Assembly: GCA_964019415.1 (NCBI GenBank) | Contig: OZ025871.1 | Location: 204,501 to 268,500 of the forward strand | DNA from: Ianthella basta | Taxonomy: Eukaryota; Porifera; Demospongiae; Verongiida; Ianthellidae | DNA: 64,000 bases | Direction of reading: 5' to 3' | Shown here: positions 21,501 to 30,780 of the stretch, piece after piece | How positions within the stretch are numbered: position 1 is the stretch's first letter | Layout: every line of letters begins with the position of its first letter | Position numbers and translations under genes: made by a program | The notes under the pieces: generated by a model | What the model was told of the DNA's origin: nothing | The model's input: the letters and a program-made list of their open reading frames with translations, nothing else | The model's database searches: none

Positions 21501-24500
21501 GATGGCTTGGTACTGAAGGTATCAGTGATTACTACTTTGGTAGGTAGGTAGGTAGGTAGGTAGGTAGATGGCTTGGTACTGAAGGTATCAGTGATTGCTA
21601 CTTTGGTAGGTAGGTAGGTAGGTAGGTAGGTAGGTAGGTAGGTAGGTAGATAGGTAGGTAGGTAGGTAGGTAGGTAGGTATATTAGGTAGGTACGTACGT
21701 ACGTACATAGGTGGCTTGGTATTGAAGGTATCAGTGATTGAAACTGTTAGGGATTAAGGTTAGCCGGCCATTGCGCATGTGGGACATGACCACCTAAAGT
21801 TGACATAGCTGTTTACACAGCTATGAACACTGCGGTTGCGCACTGTATCCGAGTTGCCGTGGTTACGCATGCATCACCGCCTTAGAGTGCGTGGTGTGCG
21901 CGTGACTGAAGAACTAACCGGATGCGCAGAGCAAAACGTCACGTAGAACGTCACATCCGTAGGCCGTGTACACGCGAAGGGAACGTTGTCCTTGATGGAA
22001 GATCTAGAGAGTAAGTACTGCGTAGAACCCAAGAATCTGATCTTCGGGCTAAGCTTGAAGGTAACCAGGAGCCGAGTTCGCGTGTAGGTGATCGCGAAGG
22101 CGAAGCAAGGCACGCTCGCAGCCAAGGTATTGAGGTAAGCTACATAGCTTCACACATCGTGTCTCTACGTGTCTGCTAACCTAGTACTTCGTACTGCGTA
22201 TCCCTGGCAAGTTTGTCTGTGTTTATGTGTCTGTGCCATCGTTTGCGCACGAATTTGCGTGTCTGTGACGGTGTGTACTGTGTGCAGTAGAGCCTGTCTA
22301 GGACAACCACCTGTGGGCCGGTTATAGCCGACTTGCATAGAGAGGTGGGTGCTTTACACAGCGTTTTTGTGCTATTTGGGGCCAGGGAGGCTGGCTGTTT
22401 TATGGAGAGGTGGATGCCTTATACAGTGATCATGTTAGACAGGTTTCACAGTAGTGTGTGTCTCAATGCAGCATGCACCTGGCTGATAGTGTCTGAGCTG
22501 TGATTTAATTTGCCCTGTATGTCTTGTCTTACAAGCATTTTATGGCATGTGTTTGTACCAGAGTGTGCTGTATTGCATACTGTGTGTTTCTGTGTATGCA
22601 CTGTTAACAGTGTGTCCTCCATAATATTATGTGAGCTGTGGTATGCCATGTGGCACTACCATATATAATAGTTGATTTTGTTCCCACTTTTAATACTTTA
22701 ATGAGCCCCTAGTATGTTACCGTATTACCTTGCAAATATTTAGTAGTGTTTACATTCACAAACTCCCAGCAAACCTGATGATGGCCTGGTATTGGCCGAA
22801 ACACACACTGTGTGTCGTTTGCACTGGAGTACCATGGTATATTTAATGGCCACTAATATATGACAAAAATTATGTACTTTGCAATTGACTATAGCAAGGA
22901 GTTGTAGTGGAATTACTATACACATATGCATCGCACACATGCACAAATGATCAAAAATATATCAGCTAAATCCAGCCCCTTTCATGCAGACGTCTCAGAC
23001 AGATGTCATGCTGCAGCTCTTTGCACACTCTTGCGATATAATTATTACAAGCATTTTAATTTCCTAATTAAGATGCTCTGTACCATGGTGACACGAATGA
23101 AAGACAACGTTCGAAACTACACATGGTAAGGAATGAAGGGGGGAAGGGAAAATATGGCAGTGAACCGGACCAGCACTGGCAACCTCCAGATCTTTAGCCG
23201 ACCTTTTAGCAGCCAGGTCACTGGTCACCGCCAACAGCCACTGATCCATTCCCTCCTATATACCGATGTGGGCAGGCTCTATCCAGCTAGAGCCTCCTTT
23301 GAAACTCCCACACCGGGCACAGACTAATCAGTGACACTCGGAAATGCTAATTAAGGTGGTCTATGTACCATGGTAACACAAATGAATGACAGCGTTTAGA
23401 ACTTGACATGATAGGGAAAAAATTTCCTGACATAGGGTTAGCTACACTCATGTGTGCAGCCAATATCTGCACCACCCTGGCTTCACTCGCTCAGGCTTGC
23501 CCCACGATGCTATGCTATGCATCTGCCTAGTGTTATACATGATTGTACTGATGCAAAGGCAGCCCAGATTCACATGATAAACAGCTGGTGATCATGCAGG
23601 ATGACAGGTGGAGACAATGGGGTGATGGATTCTTCATAGGTCATGATGCTGTGACTAACACACAACCATGATCATACATGATCAAGGATGAGAATTCACA
23701 GAGGATTACACATACACAATGAATAATGAACAGATCACAATACAGGTAAGCACAAAAAGAACTATGATTTCATTTCTTCTGGCCATACCTAGACATTCTG
23801 GTCCCTGTATAAAGAGCCACTGGTACTGTAGTGGCTCACTCAGACTACTAGCTAGCAGAGTACACGATGTCTAAATCCTCCACGCCCAGTGGTGCTCATT
23901 TCCATAACGTATACGGCAACATAGTTATTTTCCAAGGACCAGACGAGCAAAGAAAGCGCGCTTACAGCGGGGCAATGAAGGGCAAGAATCAAACCCCAGC
24001 CAAAAAGGCAAAAAAGCCCAAGACCGACCAGCGCATCTGCTTCTGGCAGGAAGCGTGCAAGAGACCGTCCGGGCAATGCCACTTTCGGCATTTGCCGGAA
24101 AGGTACCTGGTTGGAAAGATGAAGCCGTACAAGCTTTGTTACGCTTTCCCGGACTGTACCAGAGAGTCGTGCCCATACGTGCACTGGACAGGCGGCGAGG
24201 CAGAAGAGGACTGCAGGCCAAGCGAGTTTCAGTTGCCCAACGGCGGACAGTTTCCAGCCCTGTCCTTCGAATCTGGCACCAAAGCTGTCCCCTCCAACGA
24301 AGACGAAGCCAAAGACACAAGACGTTATCGCCAATAGATTTTTTCGCGTAGCTATTATTATTATTACTGTACTTGCCATTATAAAACGCATACACAGGTT
24401 GCTCAATTGTATGGCAGTTCTTGCATATAAAATGAGCGCGTGGCATGCGAAGACAATGATCGTATGAATATTATGCCTATAACTGGCAATTATAATTATG

Positions 24501-27500
24501 CTTGTCTCTCGTATAAAATAATAAAGCCGGTTTTGCTGGTACTGCAAGCTCTATAAATGTATAATAGTATATTACATGGTGTATGTGCAATGTGCATTTA
24601 CACCTCTCTCTGCATCATTTACACATGGCAAATGATCCCAGGGTAACGGACGTGGACCGGGAGGTGCAGCTTACCCCAGAGTACCAGAGTGTCTCATAGT
24701 AGAGGATTAATATTTCAGAACAAAGCCTCAGTAAAACTTGCCCTAAGACACCCTGGTACCCCCTTGCTATGCTTCCATATCAGCCAAGCATAGACAAGAT
24801 GAGTGGCCGGTGCACTACATGTGCCACCGGGATCGGTGCACTACATGTGCCACCGGGATCGGCGCACTACATGTGCCACCGGGGATCGGCGCACTACATG
24901 TGCCACCGGGGATCGGCGCACTACATGTGCCACCAGGGATTGGCGCACTACGTGTGCCACCGTGATCAGTACCACACTAGGACACTGATCAAACAAAATC
25001 ACACAAAAACTTGCAGCTTACTGCAGACTACAGATCAGCTTTAAGCAACATTCCCTATCATTAAGCCACTTCTTGTACCCCGCATCAGAAGGTGGCAATT
25101 GTAACTTCTCCAGCCTACGTTTGTGCAAGGAAATTTGCTTTCGAAAGTGATGAGCCAATTGTCTGTATTTCTGAAGTGTTACAGGTGCTACCTTACCCTG
25201 GCTTTTACACAAACACCTTACATGGTCAAACTCTTGCAGCTCTGGAGATACCCCAACAAACTTCGCAACAGCCTTAGACACTGATGACTGCAAAGTGCTG
25301 TGTGAAGTTTCACCCACTTCTGCCATACCCATATCCAGAAAACCTTCTGTGTTACTAGGTGGTGAATTTTCTTCAATGTCCATTGGCTGAACACCTTTCT
25401 CTTGGACCTCTTCCTCTTCAACCTGCGTGGCATCATGGCCTTCAAAAGCCTCCAGAGGTTCAGGAACAGTAACTTCTCGCACTCCTTGTTGCCTCAATGG
25501 GGTTGAGGACTGTGGAGGAGGCAAAGTAGAGTGGGTGAAGGAACCATCAAATGACACTTCAGCTTCAACATGGGTTACGTCTGTGTCCATGACAGCAATC
25601 ACATCACCAGAGCTGTTGTAGAGCCTGACAACATCAATAGGGAGAGGCACTTTCTTCTCAACAGCCTCCTGCCAGCAGGCACTTGAGCGCCTTGAAGCTT
25701 CCAGCACTTCAGCATTTCTAAAGTGCAGCAACTCTGGACCTGCATCATGAAACTCAGGATTAACACTGCCATCATTGAAGTGCACATCTCCATTTGAATT
25801 TCTGTGCCACCAAACACCTTCACCGAGGACCAAGAAGTGTCCAATTCTTTGCAAGTGTGCTTGATACGCATATGTGTGCTTCTTTACAAAGTCAGCTGTA
25901 AACACAGTACCCTTGAAAGGAGGCAACTTTGCTGCAGAAGCAGAAATTCTCGAGTGTTCTGCTTTCAAGCTCCTTAGGGGATTGCTTACTTTTTTGCTTC
26001 TCTTGTACTGTAGCCGCTTCAATATGTCTGACAGGATATTCTCTTGCTTGCGATCTGTGCACTTTGCAGAAGACTGAGCACTCTTGAAAATTCTCTCTTC
26101 ACATTCAGTGTTTGTGGACCTGCTGCAAACAACCTCATGCTGAACAGGACCATGAATCAATAAGGCATGAAAGTAGGTTGAAGTAGATTTTGCAAATAGT
26201 TCATGATGCAGCTGGTGGATCATAAAAGCACAGTTGTAAAATTGTAGGCACTGCTTAGGGCTTCGATTAGAGTCCTCTGAATAAAGGATTCTGCTGACTT
26301 GCACAAGGCAAGTAATGAAGTCATTTACAGGTCCAGTACTAGCACCTCCTTCAGATTTTGCAAAGATGTGGGCAACTTCTATGAGAGTACTTCTCAGGTC
26401 TGAACCATACATTTTCTCTTTAAAGCGTGAGTCAATGCATTCACTGACTGAAGACTTTAAGGAAGACTCTGACATTACAGAGGGTAATATCTTTAGTACA
26501 GCTCCTAAGTAGCCTTTAAAGTCATGCAGCGGCTCACAAGGAAGTACATAATAACTGCTCAATTGCAGTTCGGACAATGTAGCTTCAGGAGCAAACAGTA
26601 ACAAAGAGGGTACCCTCTGCACCCCACACAGCATGCGTTTGAGGGTTTCTAGCCTTCCCTTTTTGTCTGTAGGATAGTCCTTCACTCCTCTCTTCTCCAG
26701 CTCCTGCCTCAGTTGGTTGCTGGTCAGCTCTTCATAGAACCTCAGCTTTCCTGGCACCTTACCAAAGTGACCAGCTAGGGCTACCTCTTGGATTCCTTTG
26801 ACAGTTCTCTGGTCACATGTGACTGCATGGGCAAAATCTGTGAAGCGCTCACGATGACAGGTGCAACCAACACATGGATAGTGCCCACCACACGACACCC
26901 CTGCTTCAAATTGTGCAGAAGGCTTGTCACCTTTGAAGAAGCGCAAAGTGTCAACAATCTTTATGCCTGACCTGCTGGTGATATCATCAGTTATGCCATC
27001 TAACTCTGCCAACCGCTCAGGGATCAAAACCGATTCATCTTCTAGTGTGGCTGAACAGTGTGCAAGCATGTGGATTTCACCTTCTTCAACATACTCCTGC
27101 ACACTTCTACCAACTTCATCTTTGGTTTTGAACACGAGTGAATCATAAACCACCCCAACCATCACAGCAAGAACACCATGTGATGCTAAGGTAGAGTGGT
27201 CATGCCAAATCCAAATTGAGCGATTTCGCTCCAATTTGGTCAGGTGAGCTTTGAGATCATCCACAGTGGCATTTGCAAACTGGTGCATTGAGTACCCTGC
27301 TCCCAGCTGCAAAATACTCAAAACATCATCCCTGCTCATAGCCTCAATTTCACTGTCACTATGGAGTCTCATGAACTGTTCATTATTGTCAAGCAATAAC
27401 TGGCGAACTTCAGCCAGTGGAAACTTACGCCCATGAGCTTCAATTTCCACTGGCACTCCATCTCGAAATCGATGCAATTTTACAGGCACACAAGGCACTC

Positions 27501-29803
27501 CTTCCTTCAGTGTACCATCATTTACCAATGAACGGACCTGTGCAACTAATCGCTTTTTGGATGGTGGGATGCCTACTGGCTGTGAAGTTCCTGGGTATCT
27601 CAGTCGCGTGGATTTTGGTTTTCTAACCATTTCCAGATCAGGGATACTGGGATTAGTCTCTCGAGCTAACTGCCTGATCTTAGTACTGACATCTGTGCTC
27701 ATCTTAGCATTGAACTCTTTTGCTAATTCAATTGCCACCAATGGTTTCGCAGGATCCCAGTTAACCAAGGCTTGCTTCAATTCACTGAACCTGGCACACT
27801 CATGTGGTTGCAGTGAGTAGCGCTTTTTCACAGAAATTATTCTAGGTTCAGCATAGTATTGTATCTTACGAAGTTTCTCATATTTAGAGAAACTGACATC
27901 CGTTGCATAGAGAGCCTGAATGGTACTACCATCAAGCTGACTACTACACTCGGCAGCACATTTACGCTGTGTTTCGCGAATGCATTTCTTTTCGGCCTTG
28001 CGTACAATTTCTTCCACTTGGGCAGCTGATTTGTAGCCATGACTAACTACTTCGTGAATGCATTGTTCTTTGGTATTCTGCACAATTTGTTTCACTTCAG
28101 TAGCAGACTTGTAACCCTGATCAGCTACTTCGCGAAGGGATTGCTCTTTGGTATTCTGCACAATTTGCTTCACTTCATCAGCAGACTTGTAACCTTGACT
28201 AACTACTTCACGAATGCATTGCTTTTTGGTATCATGCACAATTTGCTTCACTTCAGCAGCAGACTTGTAACCCTGCTCAGCCACAAGCTCAGCAAATGAC
28301 TTACCAAGGACCTGGTGCACAGCATCGCTTGCACTAGGTTGCAAATTTTCGATTGCCCTTAAAGGAGCATGGAAGACGGGCTTTAGAGGGAATAATTCTT
28401 GCAATTGCTCAAATTGTGTGGCACAACCAACACAGTTTGACAGTGAATGATTTGCTTTCTGAGATGCAGGTAATGCCTTCCATTTTACAGAAGAGAATGC
28501 ATTTACATACATCTCTTTATGGGCTGAGGAATAAAACCTATACAAGAAAGCTTCCTTAATCTTGTCAAAGTGACGCTCAAAAAGGGACTGCCTGTAGCCA
28601 ATAGCTTCAAAGTATGCACTCCCCAATGCAAACTGTGGGCCTTCAAACAAGGTTTTAAATCGGTCACTCACATTGAGGCCTACCATGTCATTGCTGCTCA
28701 TACCATTCAAAACTGGTAGGCTTTGGCCTTCCTTGGGCTGTGAGGCATCGTCTTCCTTTGAAATCTGGTCTGTTGATTCGTCCTTCGCCTTCTTACCTAC
28801 CTTTGGTGGCACCCTGTCGATGTTTTCGTGCACGAAAGTGCGGCAAAAGCCACAGTTAAACAGATGAGCAAAGCCCGACTTAAATGGCATTCTACGAGGG
28901 AGACATAGATCAAAAGTACGCATAAGCACGGATACATAAGTCCCATAGTCCCTCATACCAACATTGGTCGTAGTATGAGTGGTTTGCAGTTTACCTTCGT
29001 GCAGCAGATCCAACTCCTTGCTGAGACTCGATATCCCGCCACACTGCGCGTCGACGTATTATGACGATTTACTTCCGTTGAGTACCTCAGGTGAAATGTC
29101 ACGAGCCAGTCACGAGACACGGGCTCTCGGGTGAGTGCTCTTACAAGAACGCCGATCAGGTGCAGGGAAAGAAAGAATACGGTGCGACAAAGGCTGCTTT
29201 ACCTTGGCAAAGACATTATCTAGGATCTCCATTTGGGGGGTTTTTATTCCTTGTTCTCAAAAGAAGTTAGCTTGACCGAAAGTTGTCCTCGATCGCAGCG
29301 AATTTAGTTTTCTTTATGTAACTTACTAGCAGAATGTTTTAGTAAAACCCCCCACATGGAAAAGTTAGAGTGCATGAAGGTGCATCATACTGCGTTCTCT
29401 GTTCCTCGCTCAGCCTTTACCTCTAGACCTGAATCACCATTTAATAATAATTTTCATACTTCGTGCACAGCGACATTTCTCGTAATGAAAGACATTTATT
29501 TGTAGGTACCGTACGTAACATGCTAATAATATAGTTCAACTTTAAGCTCGCGCTTGGAGTGTTCTGATTCGATGTTATCTGCAGGAAGAATAAGAGGAAA
29601 TAACAACATAAAAATCTGCCGCGCATTGTTTACATAGGACATTTCGGCCTGTTTACATAGCTAAAGGTGTTTGTTTACACAGACATGTTCCACATGCGTG
29701 TGGTGTTGTAGGGACTGCTCATACCTCTTTGTGAGCCCTGTGCCGCCAGGGCAAAAGCCGATTTCCACAGAAGTTTCCAAAAGAGGTCCTCTTCGCCCGC
29801 CAT
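18579..29803 (-). CDS. Crypton-like tyrosine recombinase, family A, unit 1 (seven exons, 745 aa)
   Basis: Exons by GT-AG sites: 1, 29803-29725; 2, 21469-20923; A, 20763-20525; B, 20363-20051; C, 19899-19500; D, 19370-19179; E, 19046-18579. They total 2238 nt in one frame. The product has a short N-terminus (SAFALAAQG), a Pro/Thr/Glu exon 2 with seven PPTETGTEH-type 9-mers, an acidic linker, a helical core-binding domain (about 289-392) and a catalytic domain. Catalytic residues are R436 (PPGRAKEF), K481 (DYKTHKS), R560 (LLRSIFVTH), H586 (MRHS) and Y595 (EHYDRR). A C-terminal SH3-like domain spans 650-735. It should cut and rejoin DNA through a Tyr-DNA bond. No reverse transcriptase is nearby, so Crypton fits better than DIRS/Ngaro. 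Intron 1 holds a 7.9-kb transposon. Confidence 0.87.
20950..21170 (-). repeat. 27-bp minisatellite in recombinase exon 2
   Basis: Seven near-perfect copies of a 27-bp unit (GTCTCAGTGGGTGGGTGTTC then TGTCCCG on +) encode the 9-aa repeat PPTETGTEH on the minus strand. Unit 2 also has seven and unit 3 five, changing the protein by 18 aa without a frame change. Confidence 0.95.
21482..21710. repeat. (GTAG)n microsatellite forming the acceptor tract of intron 1
   Basis: On the gene strand this is (CTAC)n leading into CCTTCCCACAG, the acceptor of exon 2. It supplies the pyrimidine-rich tract. Length differs between units 1, 2 and 3. Confidence 0.9.
21800..22760. other. Left non-coding part of the 7.9-kb transposon
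   Basis: No credible gene. Subterminal words such as GTTGCCGTGGTTACGC resemble GTTGCCATGACTACGCC in the 930-bp relative. A CpG-rich stretch spans about 21860-22280. Confidence 0.6.
22762..22830 (+). ncRNA. Hammerhead-type ribozyme motif inside the 7.9-kb transposon
   Basis: The core CTGATGA (22775-22781), stem II GGCC/GGCC, GAAA, stem III CACAC/GTGTG and GTC are followed by stem I strand GTTTGC pairing with GCAAAC and outer ACTCC/GGAGT. The base pair next to the CTGATGA core (T against C) is mismatched, so activity is uncertain. The motif differs from the unit arrays and resembles hammerheads of Penelope-type elements. Confidence 0.7.
22831..23800. other. Non-coding segment with a ~55-bp direct repeat
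   Basis: GCTCTGTACCATGGTGACAC (23073) and a diverged copy near 23351 flank ~230 bp, perhaps an old small insertion. Nothing else is recognised before the CCCH gene promoter. Confidence 0.5.
23808..23814 (+). promoter_or_regulatory. TATA box of the CCCH gene
   Basis: TATAAAG lies 53 bp upstream of the ATG at 23867, the right distance for a short 5' leader. Confidence 0.65.
23867..24337 (+). CDS. Two-finger CCCH zinc-finger protein of the transposon (156 aa)
   Basis: Single-exon gene with a TATA box upstream and AATAAA at 24520. Residues C58-H75 form C-x5-C-x6-C-x3-H and C91-H106 form C-x5-C-x4-C-x3-H, the spacing of Nab2/ZC3H14-type RNA-binding fingers. A basic segment (PAKKAKKPK, 44-52) is a likely nuclear signal. 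It converges on the transposase gene. It may bind element RNA or DNA, or be a captured host gene; the sequence does not decide. The frame is intact. Confidence 0.8.
   Translation: MSKSSTPSGAHFHNVYGNIVIFQGPDEQRKRAYSGAMKGKNQTPAKKAKKPKTDQRICFWQEACKRPSGQCHFRHLPERYLVGKMKPYKLCYAFPDCTRESCPYVHWTGGEAEEDCRPSEFQLPNGGQFPALSFESGTKAVPSNEDEAKDTRRYRQ
24520..24525 (+). terminator. Poly(A) signal of the CCCH gene
   Basis: AATAAA lies 183 bp after the stop codon, followed by a T-rich stretch (GGTTTTGCTGG). Confidence 0.6.
24829..24965. repeat. ~25-bp minisatellite between the convergent genes
   Basis: Five to six copies of a unit containing GCACTACATGTGCCACCGGG. It separates the 3' ends of the two transposon genes; nothing coding is supported. 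Confidence 0.9.
25018..29013 (-). CDS. 1331-aa DDE-like transposase of the 7.9-kb element
   Basis: One uninterrupted exon. Residues 246-349 are four 26-aa repeats (GYKSA.EVKQIV). Motifs resembling a split RNase H-like core are IWIWHDHST (D605), a Cys/His cluster in AGVSCGGHYPCVGCTCH (705-720), a SAP-like helix-extended-helix (LTSNQLRQELEKRG, 763-776), CEPLHDFKG (D831) and an acidic RSTNTECEERIF block (E970-E973). D605, D831 and one of E970-E973 are my candidate catalytic triad. The -PLHD- motif recalls CMC- and KDZ-type transposases, but I cannot assign the family. I recall similar unannotated proteins in marine invertebrates. Genetic linkage to TIRs and TSD makes the transposase role likely. 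Confidence 0.78.
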   Translation of the reverse strand: MDLLHEGKLQTTHTTTNVGMRDYGTYVSVLMRTFDLCLPRRMPFKSGFAHLFNCGFCRTFVHENIDRVPPKVGKKAKDESTDQISKEDDASQPKEGQSLPVLNGMSSNDMVGLNVSDRFKTLFEGPQFALGSAYFEAIGYRQSLFERHFDKIKEAFLYRFYSSAHKEMYVNAFSSVKWKALPASQKANHSLSNCVGCATQFEQLQELFPLKPVFHAPLRAIENLQPSASDAVHQVLGKSFAELVAEQGYKSAAEVKQIVHDTKKQCIREVVSQGYKSADEVKQIVQNTKEQSLREVADQGYKSATEVKQIVQNTKEQCIHEVVSHGYKSAAQVEEIVRKAEKKCIRETQRKCAAECSSQLDGSTIQALYATDVSFSKYEKLRKIQYYAEPRIISVKKRYSLQPHECARFSELKQALVNWDPAKPLVAIELAKEFNAKMSTDVSTKIRQLARETNPSIPDLEMVRKPKSTRLRYPGTSQPVGIPPSKKRLVAQVRSLVNDGTLKEGVPCVPVKLHRFRDGVPVEIEAHGRKFPLAEVRQLLLDNNEQFMRLHSDSEIEAMSRDDVLSILQLGAGYSMHQFANATVDDLKAHLTKLERNRSIWIWHDHSTLASHGVLAVMVGVVYDSLVFKTKDEVGRSVQEYVEEGEIHMLAHCSATLEDESVLIPERLAELDGITDDITSRSGIKIVDTLRFFKGDKPSAQFEAGVSCGGHYPCVGCTCHRERFTDFAHAVTCDQRTVKGIQEVALAGHFGKVPGKLRFYEELTSNQLRQELEKRGVKDYPTDKKGRLETLKRMLCGVQRVPSLLLFAPEATLSELQLSSYYVLPCEPLHDFKGYLGAVLKILPSVMSESSLKSSVSECIDSRFKEKMYGSDLRSTLIEVAHIFAKSEGGASTGPVNDFITCLVQVSRILYSEDSNRSPKQCLQFYNCAFMIHQLHHELFAKSTSTYFHALLIHGPVQHEVVCSRSTNTECEERIFKSAQSSAKCTDRKQENILSDILKRLQYKRSKKVSNPLRSLKAEHSRISASAAKLPPFKGTVFTADFVKKHTYAYQAHLQRIGHFLVLGEGVWWHRNSNGDVHFNDGSVNPEFHDAGPELLHFRNAEVLEASRRSSACWQEAVEKKVPLPIDVVRLYNSSGDVIAVMDTDVTHVEAEVSFDGSFTHSTLPPPQSSTPLRQQGVREVTVPEPLEAFEGHDATQVEEEEVQEKGVQPMDIEENSPPSNTEGFLDMGMAEVGETSHSTLQSSVSKAVAKFVGVSPELQEFDHVRCLCKSQGKVAPVTLQKYRQLAHHFRKQISLHKRRLEKLQLPPSDAGYKKWLNDRECCLKLICSLQ
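29014..29698. other. Right non-coding end of the 7.9-kb transposon
   Basis: Contains the presumed minus-strand promoter of the transposase, AT-rich DNA around 29430-29600 and the right TIR with two TGTTTACA-type motifs (29650, 29672). No further gene. Confidence 0.6.
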
Positions 29804-30260
29804 TGTCAACTTGCGCTTCTTTCTCTTTGGACTAATGCACTGGCTGTATGGGCGCCTCCTTTTGTGGGCTAGCCTAGACCCCGCCCACAAAATGGTCCCA
29901 TCTGCATTCCTGGTTGCGACCACAACAACACAACAAACAGCTCCACTGTTGCGACCACAAATCACAACAAACAGCTCCACTGAGCAAATAACAAACTGAT
30001 TAATTCCTGGCCTAATGTCCCCCAGGTTGGGCGATGTCATTGCGTTGTCCCTCCCACAAGATGGCCCCTTGTACGTGCATGCCCTTTGCCATGCATGCCT
30101 GTGGTGGGTCGGTGGTGGGTTAGGAATTTAGTTGTTTTTCATTCGAATCACACTGATTCCAGCTTACAAATGACAATACAAATAGTGGTTAAGCGTTCCT
30201 GTGTGTTTCTCCTATAGCCAAATTATTATGGTGCTCCTTATTTATTTATTTATTTATATG
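29804..30260. other. Upstream region of recombinase exon 1, unit 1
   Basis: The exon 1 ATG lies in GCGCAAGTTGACAATGGCGG, a YY1-like start context. Farther up are two copies of a GCGACCACAA block and GC-rich CCCGCCCACAAAATGG. This is the likely minus-strand promoter; no TATA box is evident. No other gene. Confidence 0.55.
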
Positions 30261-30780
30261 AATTTGCTTGAGCAAGCACTGCACTGATGAGCCCCAGAAG
30301 GGCGAAACGGCTTCACTATTGAAGCCGTCTGCAGTTATTGCATTGTGTGCGTGTATGTGTGGGTGGGTAGGTGTGGGCGGGTGCTCCAGCGGCGAGTGCG
30401 TGTGACTGTGAATTTGCTTGAGCAAGCACTGCACTGATGAGCCCCAGAAGGGCGAAACGGCTTCACTATGGAAGCTGTCTGCAGTTATTGCATTGTGTGC
30501 GTGTATGTGTGGGTGGGTAGGTGTGGGCGGGTGCTCCAGCGGCGAGTGCGTGTGACTGTGAATTTGCTTGAGCAAGCACTGCACTGATGAGCCCCAGAAG
30601 GGCGAAACGGCTTCACTATTGAAGCCGTCTGCAGTTTTTGCATTGTGTGCGTGTAGGTGTGGGTGGGTAGGTGTGGGCGGGTGCTCCAGCGGCGAGTGCG
30701 TGTGACTGTGAATTTGCTTGAGCAAGCACTGCACTGATGAGCCCCAGAAGGGGGAAACGGCTTCACTATTGAAGCCCTAA
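30261..30780 (+). ncRNA. Tandem hammerhead array, 150-bp monomers, unit 1
   Basis: Three full 150-bp monomers and a fourth cut short. Each has CTGATGA, stem II GCCC/GGGC, GAAA, stem III ACGGCTTC/GAAGCCGT (one monomer with a G-T wobble) and GTC. Stem I is ACTGCA/TGCAGT, extended by GCAA/TTGC. Ribozymes are at 30272-30341, 30422-30491 and 30572-30641; cleavage is predicted after 30329, 30479 and 30629. Cleavage at successive sites would release 150-nt RNAs able to circularise, as in small metazoan retrozymes. The fourth copy (30722-30776) stops within stem III. Confidence 0.93.

Larger units (their letters stand above)
21774..29698. mobile_element. 7.9-kb DNA transposon, TIR CGCATGTGGGACATG, TSD TG
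   Basis: The left end is CGCATGTGGGACATG. The right end read inverted is CGCATGTGGAACATG. Both are followed within ~50 bp by TGTTTACA/TGTAAACA motifs. TG is duplicated at 21772-21773 and 29699-29700. Units 2 (46943) and 3 (55768) keep the unoccupied CCATTGTGGTG site, proving a recent insertion into intron 1 of the recombinase. It carries two convergent genes, a CCCH protein (+) and a 1331-aa transposase (-), and a hammerhead motif. The 2-bp TSD and catalytic motifs do not let me place it firmly in a named superfamily. Confidence 0.95.

Noticed and set aside
23852-24547. 231-aa minus-strand frame opposite the CCCH gene
   Set aside because: It is the shadow of the plus-strand gene, has no promoter or family match, and the plus frame has paired CCCH motifs, TATA and poly(A) signals.
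30261-30780. CRISPR-like array
   Set aside because: The 150-bp monomers are identical throughout with no unique spacers; the structure is hammerhead ribozymes in a eukaryotic context.
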